A stretch of DNA of 64,000 bases, taken from the NCBI RefSeq assembly GCF_027531905.1, contig NZ_JAPZSU010000003.1, positions 1 to 64,000 on the forward strand. The letters are read 5' to 3'. The notes beneath the pieces were generated by a model. That model was not told where the DNA came from. It did not search any database and worked only from the letters and a program-made list of their open reading frames with translations. Positions within the stretch are counted from its first letter, which is position 1; each line of letters starts with the position of its first letter. Source of the DNA: Flavobacterium sp. (GTDB lineage: Bacteria; Bacteroidota; Bacteroidia; Flavobacteriales; Flavobacteriaceae). Positions 40,906 through 49,037 of the stretch are shown here, piece by piece. Position numbers and translations under genes: made by a program.

Positions 40906-42357
40906 ATGAAAAATATATTTATAAAATCAATTAGTCTTTGTTTTATTGGCGCTACTTTATTCAGCTGTACTGACTATGTATCTGATTATAATGTTGACCC
41001 AGACTCGATCACAGATTCAGATGCGAAAAATTTGTTTCAAGGAATACTCTTAGCCGATCAATTCTTTCAGACCAGTTCAAATACAAGAGATGTTATGATA
41101 TGGTTGAATCAAGCAAATGGTGAAAACAGACAATATGTAGCTTTAAATGATTGGAATTTATCAACAGCATCCGCTTTTGATGATAGTTGGAATAATGCCT
41201 ATGTGAACTGTATAACAAATGCCAAGATAACCTCTCTAAAGGCAGAAAAAGAACTTAACCCAAGATTAGCAGGTGCTGCCCAAGTTATTGAAGCCCATGC
41301 AATGGGAGCAGTTACTGCTTTATGGGGAGATGCTCCATATAGTGAACTTGATATTACAGGTAACAATTTAACCCCTAAATATGATTCGCAAATAGCTATA
41401 TATTCAAGTTTACAATCATTACTAGATAAAGCTATAACAAATTTAAAAGCAACAACAGGAAAAGGAATCCCTTCAGACAAGGATCTTTACTACGCTGGTA
41501 GTGCTGCTAAATGGATAAAACTAGCCTATTCTTTAAAAGCAAGATACTACCTGCATGTTAAAGATTACACAAAAGCTAAAACAAATGCTTTGTTGGGTAT
41601 GTCTAGTGCTTCGGATGATTTAATTGCAAAATTTGGCAACTCAAGTGGCCAAAATTTCAATCCTTTTTACGATTTCTTAGTTTACCAAAGAGATGATTAC
41701 ATGTCGGGAGATAGTTATGGAGCAAGATTGCTAGACCCATCAACTACACTTTATAGAGGAAACTCTAAAACTGATGAACACGCACGTTTTGCATTCTGCT
41801 ACAATCAAGAATATTTCTCACCCTATTCATTAAATATTTATGGTGGAGATTACGGTGGAACAAACGGTAAATTTGGAAGTGACTCAGGGCTACCTATGGT
41901 TACCTATGGCGAAATGTTATTAATCATTGCCGAAGTTGATGCTAGAAGTTCATTCGCAACAGGTTTGTCTTCATATAACACCTATAGAGCTTTATTAAAT
42001 ACCGGATATTCAATAGGAATTTCGAATTCAGGTTATGAATCGGAGACTTTCAAATATGCCCCATATGATGCAGCAGATTTTGCTGCTGGAGGAATAGAAA
42101 ACAATACTGGAGCAGCTTTGTCAGATCAAAATGCATTACTTAGAGAAATATTCCAAGAAAGATATATCTATTTTATGGGTAGTTTCGAAAGCTATAATGA
42201 TTTCGGTAGATCTAATAATACAGCACAAATTCAATTAAAAGCTGGGAAAGCAGGAACTCCGCAACGTTTCTTGTATCCTCAAGTTGAAATTAATGCAAAT
42301 CCAAATACACCAAGTCCAATTCCAAGCATTGTGACTAAAACTCCTGTACATCAATAA
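40906..42357 (+). CDS. SusD/RagB-type nutrient-binding lipoprotein
   Basis: Surface lipoprotein that forms the lid over the SusC channel. The signal peptide ends with the lipobox ATLFSC, Cys21. The 483-residue protein looks like the SusD-like_2 branch, with DPDSITDSDAKNLFQGIL after the lipid anchor, tetratricopeptide-like helices, and LREIFQERYIYFMGS near the C-terminus. It is in an operon with the SusC-type gene and ends at a strong terminator. Confidence 0.93.
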   Translation: MKNIFIKSISLCFIGATLFSCTDYVSDYNVDPDSITDSDAKNLFQGILLADQFFQTSSNTRDVMIWLNQANGENRQYVALNDWNLSTASAFDDSWNNAYVNCITNAKITSLKAEKELNPRLAGAAQVIEAHAMGAVTALWGDAPYSELDITGNNLTPKYDSQIAIYSSLQSLLDKAITNLKATTGKGIPSDKDLYYAGSAAKWIKLAYSLKARYYLHVKDYTKAKTNALLGMSSASDDLIAKFGNSSGQNFNPFYDFLVYQRDDYMSGDSYGARLLDPSTTLYRGNSKTDEHARFAFCYNQEYFSPYSLNIYGGDYGGTNGKFGSDSGLPMVTYGEMLLIIAEVDARSSFATGLSSYNTYRALLNTGYSIGISNSGYESETFKYAPYDAADFAAGGIENNTGAALSDQNALLREIFQERYIYFMGSFESYNDFGRSNNTAQIQLKAGKAGTPQRFLYPQVEINANPNTPSPIPSIVTKTPVHQ

Positions 42358-42376
42358 ATTTATTTAATTATATGAT

Positions 42377-42405
42377 AAAACCACTCCAAAATTTGGAGTG
42401 GTTTT
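42377..42405 (+). terminator. terminator of the SusC/SusD operon
   Basis: Perfect 14-base arms (42377-42390 and 42392-42405) around one central base, with GC core CCACTCC/GGAGTGG and a run of T after it. It lies 20 bases past the SusD stop and just upstream of rlmB. Confidence 0.93.
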
Positions 42406-42410
42406 TTTTA

Positions 42411-42418
42411 TATCTTTG
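42411..42418 (+). promoter_or_regulatory. candidate -7 element directly before rlmB
   Basis: TATCTTTG ends four bases before the rlmB ATG, so transcription would start at or beside the start codon. A TTTG at 42392-42395 is only 15 bases upstream, short of the usual spacing, and lies within the SusD terminator. Confidence 0.45.
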
Positions 42419-42422
42419 CGCT

Positions 42423-43157
42423 ATGGAAAAAGAACATCAAATATTTGGAATAAGAGCCATCATCGAAGCGATTCAAGCGGGGGCAACAGTGGATAAAGTT
42501 TACATTCAAAAGGAAGCTAGTGGCGAATTAATGAAAGACTTAATGAAAGTCATGAAAAGAGAAAACATTAATTTCTCATATGTTCCAGTTGAAAAACTAA
42601 ACCGACTTACGCCTAATAACCATCAAGGTGCGGTAGCTACTATCTCTCCTATCTCCTTTTTTGATTTAGAATCTTTGATTGAAACAGTTCTTGAAAACGG
42701 TAAAAATCCATTATTCTTAGTATTGGATGGAATATCTGATGCTAGAAATTTTGGAGCCATCATTAGAACCGCTGAATGTACTGGCGTGAATGGAATAATC
42801 GTTCAAAAATCAGGTTCGGCACCTGTAAATGGAGATACGGTGAAAACTTCTGCAGGAGCTGTTTTTAATATTCCGATTTGTAAAGTAGACCATATAAAAG
42901 ATGCTATTTTCTTACTGCAAGCGAGCGGTATTTCCACTGTTGCGGCAACTGAGAAAACAGAGCAAAGTTTGTATGATGTAACACTTTCTGGCCCTACTGC
43001 TATTGTAATGGGAGCCGAAGACCGAGGTATTAATCCATCGGTTTTAAAAATCATTGATGAGAAGGCAAAATTGCCTATGTTTGGAACCATTGGTTCATTA
43101 AACGTTTCAGTTGCTTGTGGCGCTTTCCTATATGAAGCGGTGAGACAGCGTAGCTAG
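42423..43157 (+). CDS. rlmB: 23S rRNA 2'-O-ribose methyltransferase RlmB
   Basis: SPOUT-class enzyme that methylates G2251 in 23S rRNA. The ATG at 42423 gives 244 residues starting MEKEHQIFGIRAIIEAI, the family start. An extra 17 codons upstream would run through the SusD terminator and are rejected. An N-terminal RNA-binding domain is followed by the trefoil-knot blocks LDGISDARNFGAIIRTAE, MGAEDRGI and IGSLNVSVACG. It is transcribed alone, convergent with the rhomboid gene. Confidence 0.95.
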   Translation: MEKEHQIFGIRAIIEAIQAGATVDKVYIQKEASGELMKDLMKVMKRENINFSYVPVEKLNRLTPNNHQGAVATISPISFFDLESLIETVLENGKNPLFLVLDGISDARNFGAIIRTAECTGVNGIIVQKSGSAPVNGDTVKTSAGAVFNIPICKVDHIKDAIFLLQASGISTVAATEKTEQSLYDVTLSGPTAIVMGAEDRGINPSVLKIIDEKAKLPMFGTIGSLNVSVACGAFLYEAVRQRS

Positions 43158-43239
43158 ATTGTAAAAGGCCGATTGTAGAAGTCAAATTTTAGAATACAGT
43201 TCGTGGTAGAAAATCACGAATTACTTAATATTAAAGGAA

Positions 43240-44019
43240 TCAAGACTCTTGTTTTGGTTCCTTTTTTTGTGTTGGTACACAATCGTAATGAATGGGTAAA
43301 TTGGAGGTGAAATACGTCATTATGGGGTCAACCTCCTCCTCTATCTCTTGCTTTGGTGGATTGACAAAATTGCCATTTTCATCAAAGCGTTGCATAAATT
43401 TATCTTGCGATGGGTCATAATCTGGGCGTTCCCATTCGTATTTGTAGATTTTTTGATATTCTTCGGCTTTGAAAACAATAGACAATAAAAATCCAGTGAT
43501 AAAACCCGCTAAATGACCTTCCCAAGAAATCGTATTGTCTACTTCGGGGAAGACATACCAAATCAAACCACCATAAACTAAAACTACAGTTAAAGAAAGT
43601 GCTACCAAACGATAATATTGTGTTTGAATTCCTTTAAAAAAGATAAAACTCACTAAAACATAAATGAGGCCACTAGCACCAATATGATAATTAGGGCGAC
43701 CAATAACCCAAGTGATAACACCCGACAAAACTATTCCGAAGCAAAGAACAGTTAGCGTTTGTTTAGGATAAAAATAAGACAGGGCAGTCAACAAAACGAG
43801 TAATGGCAGGGAATTATTATACAGATGCAATAAATCGGAATGGATGAAAGGACTAAAAAGGACACCTTGTAAACCCGAGAAAGTACGTGGATAAATCCCA
43901 TTTTTGTCAAAATCGAAATGGAAACGAACTTCAAGCCAGTAGACCAACCATATCGTCAATAAAAAAAGTAGCGGTAATAAGACTACGCGATTACGAAATT
44001 GAAAATGGTTTTCTTCCAT
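43240..44019 (-). CDS. rhomboid-family intramembrane serine protease
   Basis: A membrane protease of 259 residues with six hydrophobic segments. The catalytic dyad is visible as Ser116 in HIGASGLIY and His169 in WEGHLAG. The HSDLLHLYNNSLPLL block matches the conserved His/Asn-containing loop. A hydrophilic cytoplasmic tail of about 70 residues ends the protein. Substrates are unknown. It stands alone, convergent with rlmB and divergent from rarA. Confidence 0.92.
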   Translation of the reverse strand: MEENHFQFRNRVVLLPLLFLLTIWLVYWLEVRFHFDFDKNGIYPRTFSGLQGVLFSPFIHSDLLHLYNNSLPLLVLLTALSYFYPKQTLTVLCFGIVLSGVITWVIGRPNYHIGASGLIYVLVSFIFFKGIQTQYYRLVALSLTVVLVYGGLIWYVFPEVDNTISWEGHLAGFITGFLLSIVFKAEEYQKIYKYEWERPDYDPSQDKFMQRFDENGNFVNPPKQEIEEEVDPIMTYFTSNLPIHYDCVPTQKKEPKQES

Positions 44020-44108
44020 AGGATAAATGCTATGCTATTGGTCTCTCAAAAATACATCCAAAATAGCGAAAATGCTAAATTGTCATACCTAATGTGTTGT
44101 GGTAGGGT

Positions 44109-44256
44109 TAGCCCAGATGGGAATGGAAAGCCCGGAGTGCCGCGCTCTTATTTTTTCTTGGCAGAAAAGAGCGACCAAAGGAAGCTCCTTTTATGCCTAG
44201 AAAAACAGAGCGCGGTGCGAGGACTTGTAATGTACAGCTGGATTGGCTCCTGAAAA
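44109..44256 (+). repeat. structured AGCCC...GCTCCT intergenic element, copy 1
   Basis: Starts TAGCCCAGATGGGAATGGAA and ends TGGATTGGCTCCTGAAAA. It contains a nine-base stem CCGCGCTCT/AGAGCGCGG (44140-44148 with 44207-44215). A second copy with the same end blocks lies on the minus strand at 60567-60705. This copy is in the divergent region between the rhomboid gene and rarA. It is GC-richer than its surroundings and could be a mobile RNA-like repeat. Confidence 0.7.
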
Positions 44257-44270
44257 CTATAAAAAATGTT

Positions 44271-44278
44271 TATTTTTG
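44271..44278 (+). promoter_or_regulatory. candidate -7 element directly before rarA
   Basis: TATTTTTG ends exactly four bases before the rarA ATG at 44283, the same spacing as at rlmB and the TPR gene. No clear -33 element was found. Confidence 0.45.
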
Positions 44279-44282
44279 TGGT

Positions 44283-45560
44283 ATGGAAGCACCTTTAGCA
44301 GAACGCATTCGGCCACAAGCCTTGACGGATTATATAAGTCAAACGCATTTGGTGGGGCCTAACGGCTCGTTGACGCAACAAATTAAGAACAGAATCATCC
44401 CCTCGCTGCTATTGTGGGGACCGCCGGGTACTGGAAAAACTACGTTGGCGCAGATTATTGCACAGGAATCTAAACGACCTTTTTATGAATTGAGTGCTAT
44501 CAATTCTGGGGTGAAGGACATTCGGGATGTGATTGAAAAAGCCAAACAAAGTGGCGGATTGTTTACGGCTAAAAATCCGATTTTGTTTATTGATGAGATT
44601 CACCGGTTTAGTAAATCGCAACAAGATTCGCTTTTGGCGGCGGTGGAAAAAGGATGGATTACTTTGATTGGTGCTACGACTGAAAATCCGAGTTTTGAGG
44701 TGATTCCCGCTTTGTTATCGCGTTGTCAAGTGTATATTCTGAATGCTTTTACCAAACAAGATTTAGAATCTCTGCTGGAAAGAGCGATGCAAGCGGACGC
44801 CATTTTGGCCAGCAAAAAAATTGAGCTAAAAGAAACCGAAGCTTTGCTACGATTATCTGGAGGCGATGGTAGAAAACTCCTTAATATATTTGAATTGGTG
44901 GTCAATGCCTCGGCCTCGGAACCGATTATTATTACTAATGAACGGGTTTTGGAATTGGTGCAACAAAATACGGTTTTGTATGACAAGACGGGAGAACAAC
45001 ATTATGACATTGTTTCCGCTTTTATAAAATCGATTCGAGGGAGTGACCCCAATGGAGCGGTATATTGGTTGGCACGGATGATTGAAGGTGGCGAGGACGT
45101 TAAATTCATAGCCAGACGAATGTTGATTTTGGCTAGTGAAGACATCGGCAATGCTAATCCGACGGCATTTATTATGGCTAATAATACTTTTCAGGCGGTG
45201 GCTACGATAGGCTATCCTGAGAGTCGCATTATTTTGAGTCAGTGTGCGGTGTATTTGGCAACTTCCCCAAAAAGTAATGCTTCGTATATGGCCATTGGCA
45301 CCGCTCAACAAATCGTAAAACAAACCGGAGATTTGCCCGTACCGTTACACTTAAGAAATGCACCAACAAAATTAATGAAGGAGTTGGGCTATGGCGAAGA
45401 ATACAAATATTCGCACGATTACGCGAACAATTTTGCCGAACAAGAATTCCTTCCGGAAGCACTGAGCAACACCCCTATTTATGTTCCCGGCAATAACTCG
45501 AGAGAAAATAGTATTAGAGAATTTTTGAAATATAGATGGAAGGAGAAGTATGGATACTGA
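44283..45560 (+). CDS. rarA: replication-associated recombination protein RarA (MgsA)
   Basis: AAA+ ATPase that acts at stalled replication forks. I use the ATG at 44283 (425 residues); 30 further upstream codons would come from the repeat element. Visible parts are [19 protein letters not shown], Walker [10 protein letters not shown] near residues 46-54, Walker B FIDEIHRF, the sensor block [11 protein letters not shown], and the C-terminal tetramerisation region with YKYSHDY. The gene is followed by a heptamer repeat and a strong terminator. Confidence 0.95.
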   Translation: MEAPLAERIRPQALTDYISQTHLVGPNGSLTQQIKNRIIPSLLLWGPPGTGKTTLAQIIAQESKRPFYELSAINSGVKDIRDVIEKAKQSGGLFTAKNPILFIDEIHRFSKSQQDSLLAAVEKGWITLIGATTENPSFEVIPALLSRCQVYILNAFTKQDLESLLERAMQADAILASKKIELKETEALLRLSGGDGRKLLNIFELVVNASASEPIIITNERVLELVQQNTVLYDKTGEQHYDIVSAFIKSIRGSDPNGAVYWLARMIEGGEDVKFIARRMLILASEDIGNANPTAFIMANNTFQAVATIGYPESRIILSQCAVYLATSPKSNASYMAIGTAQQIVKQTGDLPVPLHLRNAPTKLMKELGYGEEYKYSHDYANNFAEQEFLPEALSNTPIYVPGNNSRENSIREFLKYRWKEKYGY

Positions 45561-45582
45561 TAAAGTTAGAAATTAGAAGTTA

Positions 45583-45666
45583 GAGGTAAGAGGTAAGAGG
45601 TAAGAGGTAAGAGGTAAGAGGTAAGAGGTAAGAGGTAAGAGGTAAGAGGTAAGAGGTAAGAGGTAA
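45583..45666. repeat. 12 tandem copies of the heptamer GAGGTAA
   Basis: A perfect array of 84 bases, 12 units of seven, begins 22 bases after the rarA stop. Related words (GTTAGAAATTAGAAGTTAGA) precede it and may be its source. It is not inside a coding frame. Perfect arrays like this tend to vary in copy number by slippage. Confidence 0.95.
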
Positions 45667-45670
45667 ATAA

Positions 45671-45718
45671 AACAAAAACGAGAATGATTTGATAAATCAA
45701 ATCATTCTCGTTTTTGTT
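45671..45718. terminator. bidirectional terminator between rarA and the 45746-46510 gene
   Basis: Perfect 23-base arms (45671-45693 and 45696-45718) around two bases. The stem contains ACGAGAATGATT and its complement and is flanked by A and T runs on both sides, serving two convergent genes. Confidence 0.92.
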
Positions 45719-45745
45719 ATTTATTCGGTTGGTATTCTAAACTGA

Positions 45746-46510
45746 CTAAAACTTAATCGCAATTTTTTCAGACACTAGCTGATCATTTTTATAATATTCA
45801 AAATACCACTCGTTGTCTTTTAAAAGTAAAGCACCTTGAACGCCGTCTCTAACAGCCGTGAAGTAATCGCTTTTTGAGGTTTTGTATAATTTCATAACAA
45901 CTTTTGGAGTCGTATCTACTAATTGATAGCCATTGGCTGTAGGTTGTGCGTAATAAACTGTAGTATTAGCTGCTGCGTTAGCCGCTACTACAGTGCTAAC
46001 TGGCGTACTAACATTAGACACAACTGGGACAGGCACGGGATTTGGAGCGGAAACTTGGCTTGGAGTTGATGTAACTACCGGTATTGCTCCTGGAGTATAT
46101 TTATAATTCATAGCATACAACGAATTAAAAGCTTCATTTAAGGCTTCAGTATAGGCCAATTGATAGTCTTTTTCTTTGGTATAACCTGTAGTCGATTTAA
46201 ATATCTCTTTTCCATAACAATCTTTCAAGACAAAATACATTTTGGTCGCCAAAAACGCTTTCATATTAATAACGTCGATATACAACAAACTACATTTGTC
46301 GTAGGGATTAGGCTCTTCTGCATAAAATGCTTCAAAACCAGCTTTAGTTAAATTATACTTCGTTAGTGTAGAGACACGGTATTCGTTTGTTTGTTTTTGA
46401 AAATCAAATTTCAAAGGAACAATAACCGCTCTAAAATCATTTAGCGATTGAGCGAATGAAAAACTGGCCAAAAGGGCGAAAAAGAATAAAAAACGTACTT
46501 TCATTATCAT
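45746..46510 (-). CDS. secreted protein of unknown function
   Basis: I do not recognise a family. The protein (254 residues from the first ATG, 252 from the ATG at 46504) has a clear signal peptide ending near FSFAQ. A globular domain of about 115 residues contains two cysteines (YDKCSLLY and LKDCYG). A Pro/Ser/Thr/Val/Ala-rich linker follows near residues 145-185, then a C-terminal domain of about 60 residues rich in aromatic residues. It is probably periplasmic or surface-exposed. It stands downstream of yjjG on the same strand but after a terminator. Confidence 0.75.
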   Translation of the reverse strand: MIMKVRFLFFFALLASFSFAQSLNDFRAVIVPLKFDFQKQTNEYRVSTLTKYNLTKAGFEAFYAEEPNPYDKCSLLYIDVINMKAFLATKMYFVLKDCYGKEIFKSTTGYTKEKDYQLAYTEALNEAFNSLYAMNYKYTPGAIPVVTSTPSQVSAPNPVPVPVVSNVSTPVSTVVAANAAANTTVYYAQPTANGYQLVDTTPKVVMKLYKTSKSDYFTAVRDGVQGALLLKDNEWYFEYYKNDQLVSEKIAIKF

Positions 46511-46521
46511 TATTTTTAAAG

Positions 46522-46547
46522 TAAAAAAAACAGAGGAAAAAGCCTCT
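46522..46547 (-). terminator. terminator after the antitoxin-toxin-yjjG genes
   Basis: AGAGG and CCTCT (46532-46536, 46543-46547) enclose six bases, and the minus strand continues into a run of T (46523-46530). It lies 18 bases beyond the yjjG stop. Confidence 0.75.
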
Positions 46548-46564
46548 TTCTAATTGGTTTAAAG

Positions 46565-47254
46565 TTACAAGAAATTTTGTAACTCTAGTAAATGTTTCAC
46601 TTGTTTGATTTCGGGGTCTACAGGAACCTGATTTGGATTGAAAAATATTGCTGTTAAACCGGCATTTATAGCCCCTTTTACATCTGCATCGAGACAATCG
46701 CCAATCATTACACTCTGCTCCTTTTTGGTATTGGCCATTTCGAGTGCGTGCTCAAAAATAATAGGATTCGGCTTCTTAACCCCTGCCATTTCTGAATTGG
46801 TAATGGTTTTAAAATAAATTTCTAAATTAGAATTTCTAACTTTTTTATCTTGAACAGCAGCAAAACCGTTTGTAATGATATGTAAAGTGTATTTCTTATG
46901 CAAGTATTCTAAAATAGCAATAGTCCCTTCGAATAGAAAGTTATTTTCAGGCAACAAATCAATATAATCAATTGCCATTTGATGAATTGCTGCGTCAGAA
47001 ATGGCATATCCTAAAGCATCAAATGACAATTTCAAACGGTCATAACGCAATTGATTATGAGAAATTTGGTCATTTTGATATAATTTCCAACAAGCTTGAT
47101 TAATTGGGATATATTTTTCTATAAATAAAGTGGTATCTACATCAGGATGATTTTTTTTGAAAATAGCATCAAAAGCCATCTCAGAATTTTTGTCAAAATC
47201 CCAAAGGGTATGATCTAAATCAAAAAAGACATCGGTTATATTTTTTAAAAGCAT
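46565..47254 (-). CDS. yjjG: YjjG-type HAD hydrolase (nucleotidase)
   Basis: Probably a 5'-nucleotidase that removes non-canonical pyrimidine nucleotides. The ATG at 47254 gives 229 residues; the frame extends 13 codons upstream into the toxin gene without HAD character. HAD motif I is FDLDHTLWDF, motif II IITNG, motif III KKPNP, and motif IV MIGDCLDADVKGA. It starts 4 bases after the RES toxin stop, so it is probably co-transcribed, although a functional link is unclear. Confidence 0.9.
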   Translation of the reverse strand: MLLKNITDVFFDLDHTLWDFDKNSEMAFDAIFKKNHPDVDTTLFIEKYIPINQACWKLYQNDQISHNQLRYDRLKLSFDALGYAISDAAIHQMAIDYIDLLPENNFLFEGTIAILEYLHKKYTLHIITNGFAAVQDKKVRNSNLEIYFKTITNSEMAGVKKPNPIIFEHALEMANTKKEQSVMIGDCLDADVKGAINAGLTAIFFNPNQVPVDPEIKQVKHLLELQNFL

Positions 47255-47258
47255 ACTA

Positions 47259-47717
47259 TTATTTGAATATTCGTTTATCAAAAGGAAAATCAATCTGATC
47301 TGTAATTTGAATTTGTTTGAAATCCGGATGAAACGGATTAATTAAGAAATTAAAATCTCCTTTGACCACTGCCGAAGGAACTTTGAGTATCGCAAAATCA
47401 TTTTGCTGAATAAAACGATCTCCAATTACAGCGGTATGAAAGGAGGACGGAAACACATTCCAATCCGATTGTAATTCAGCCATTTTAACTTCTAGAACCT
47501 CAATAGTATCAGGAATAGCAATGGTTAACATTACAAAATCACTTGGCAAAGTAGCCAATGACAAATGCACTACAACTTCTGCCATAGCAAGTGCCCTACT
47601 TTCTGCTGTGTAAATGATTTCTGTGCCTTTAGAATTCCATCTGGCACCACAGATTGAAGCGCCTTTACCTGACAACTCAATGGGATATTTCTTTCGGGCT
47701 AGTCGAAAAACTTCCAT
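47259..47717 (-). CDS. RES-domain toxin
   Basis: Toxin of a RES/Xre module; characterised relatives break down NAD+. The 152-residue protein covers the whole domain, with MEVFRLARKKYP, GARWNSKGTEIIYTAES that holds the Arg, Glu and Ser cluster, and ALAMAEVVVHL. It follows the antitoxin gene with a one-base overlap (TAATG), the usual coupling in these modules. The reading frame is intact. Confidence 0.9.
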   Translation of the reverse strand: MEVFRLARKKYPIELSGKGASICGARWNSKGTEIIYTAESRALAMAEVVVHLSLATLPSDFVMLTIAIPDTIEVLEVKMAELQSDWNVFPSSFHTAVIGDRFIQQNDFAILKVPSAVVKGDFNFLINPFHPDFKQIQITDQIDFPFDKRIFK

Positions 47718-48220
47718 TACACAAAAATACCTTGGTCGATTTTTATCATCTCTTGCAAGACCATTTCTTTGCCGTAAGAATCTCGCAATAACTCAATTGG
47801 TTTTAGATTACCTAAAGCATATGAAGGAAGCGTTAACCAGCTGTAAAACTGTTCCTCTGAATCAAAAATGGTTCTTCCAACAGTGGTCACTTCCGCTAAT
47901 TCTAATATTTTTTCGGATTGTAAAGGTTTAAAAACAAAACTATCCTTGGCACGACTGCGCTGCAAAGATTTTGTAGATATTCCTAAGAAAAGAGCCCAAT
48001 CTTCTTCATTAAAAGGCGTTTGTTCTTGAATCAATTTGAAAAAATCATAGGGAATCCCTTCGCGAATGGCGTGGACAATTAGCATTTTATTCTTTAAGAA
48101 ATCGGCATACGTTAATTTTTTATTCAACACTTTGTAGCCACTACTTTGCTCTAATTTTGAAACAAAGGAACGCACCATTGCATTTATAGCCGTTTGAGAA
48201 TTTAATTTAATCGCTTCCAT
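47717..48220 (-). CDS. Xre/MbcA/ParS-type antitoxin (DUF2384)
   Basis: Antitoxin and probable autorepressor of the adjacent RES toxin. The ATG at 48220 gives 167 residues; an extension of 15 codons upstream would overlap the operator. The middle contains a helix-turn-helix-like region with LFLGISTKSLQRSRAKDS. The C-terminal DUF2384 toxin-binding part has AEVTTVGRTIFDSEEQFYSWL and PIELLRDSYGKEMV. It is first in the operon antitoxin-toxin-yjjG. Confidence 0.9.
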   Translation of the reverse strand: MEAIKLNSQTAINAMVRSFVSKLEQSSGYKVLNKKLTYADFLKNKMLIVHAIREGIPYDFFKLIQEQTPFNEEDWALFLGISTKSLQRSRAKDSFVFKPLQSEKILELAEVTTVGRTIFDSEEQFYSWLTLPSYALGNLKPIELLRDSYGKEMVLQEMIKIDQGIFV

Positions 48221-48226
48221 AAAAAA

Positions 48227-48257
48227 GACATTTGTCTGCAAATATAAGACAAATGTC
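48227..48257 (-). promoter_or_regulatory. promoter and operator of the RES/Xre module
   Basis: Ten-base arms GACATTTGTC (48227-48236) and GACAAATGTC (48248-48257) form a perfect inverted repeat with 11 bases between. Exactly in that spacer the minus strand reads TATATTTG (48239-48246), a TAnnTTTG -7 element, 18 bases before the antitoxin ATG. A protein bound to both arms would cover the promoter, which fits autorepression by the antitoxin. Confidence 0.8.
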
Positions 48258-48274
48258 CTTATCAATTACACTAA

Positions 48275-48967
48275 TTATAAAATTCCTTCATCAGCGAAGC
48301 TAAAATAACTATGTTCAGTAACAATTACATGATCTAAAACTGGAATCTCCAACTGTAATCCAGCATTTTTAATTTTTTTAGTTACTTGAATATCAGCTTC
48401 GCTGGCTTGCAGTTTACCTGACGGATGATTATGCGCCAAAACGATAGCGACTGCATTTTGCTCCAAAGCAATTTTAAACACTAGACGAACATCTACAACA
48501 GTACCGGTAATCCCGCCTTTACTGAGTTGAGCTTTAAAAATAATCTTGTTCGAATTATTGAGATAAAGGACCCAAAATTCTTCGTGAGCTAACTCTCCTA
48601 TTATTGGATGCATTTCTTGATACACCACTTTACTAGATGTTACTTTTACCAATTCGAGAGGGTTCGCTTCTTTTCTTCTTCGACCTAATTCTAAAGCAGC
48701 TGCAATGGTAATGGCTTTGGCCTCGCCTATCCCTTTAAATTCCATTAATTGAGCCAAAGATTGTTTGCCTAAAGAAGATAAATTATTACTGACACTAGCC
48801 AAAATACGTTGACTCAGCGCCACTGCCGATTCACTTCTACTTCCTGAACCTATCAAAATGGCGACCAATTCGGCATCACTTAAAGCACTTTTGCCTTTGA
48901 GCATCATTTTTTCACGAGGTTTGTCATCTTCGGACCAATGCGTAATAGGAAAATTAGTTGCTTCCAA
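48275..48967 (-). CDS. radC: RadC-family JAB-domain protein
   Basis: A RadC family protein of 230 residues. The N-terminal helix-hairpin-helix part has DDKPREKMMLKGKSALSDAEL split over the UPF0758 start, and FKGIGEAKAITIAAALELGRR. The C-terminal JAB/MPN domain has the metal motif AHNHPSGKLQASEAD. The only plausible start is TTG at 48967, because an in-frame TAG lies a few codons upstream and no ATG precedes the conserved N-terminus. The function of RadC is debated, and the original link to DNA repair is doubtful. Confidence 0.92.
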   Translation of the reverse strand: MEATNFPITHWSEDDKPREKMMLKGKSALSDAELVAILIGSGSRSESAVALSQRILASVSNNLSSLGKQSLAQLMEFKGIGEAKAITIAAALELGRRRKEANPLELVKVTSSKVVYQEMHPIIGELAHEEFWVLYLNNSNKIIFKAQLSKGGITGTVVDVRLVFKIALEQNAVAIVLAHNHPSGKLQASEADIQVTKKIKNAGLQLEIPVLDHVIVTEHSYFSFADEGIL

Positions 48968-49037
48968 ATGGTAAATAATTAAAATTGAACACTATACTAG
49001 TTTTGAAAAAACATCGTTTTATAATAAAAGTAAAAAA

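Noticed and set aside
43200..43220. TTCGTG...CACGAA hairpin between rlmB and the rhomboid gene
   Set aside because: The stem is only six pairs with a nine-base loop and no T run, too weak to call a terminator.
43999..44253. Plus-strand open frame of 84 codons upstream of rarA
   Set aside because: It is composed of the divergent promoter region and the structured repeat element, with no signal peptide, domain or ribosome-binding site.
44853..45323. 156-codon frame antisense to rarA
   Set aside because: rarA is a clear conserved gene in this interval. The antisense frame has no recognisable domain.
45583..45666. Heptamer array considered as a CRISPR
   Set aside because: The units are 7 bases with no spacers, and no cas genes are present.
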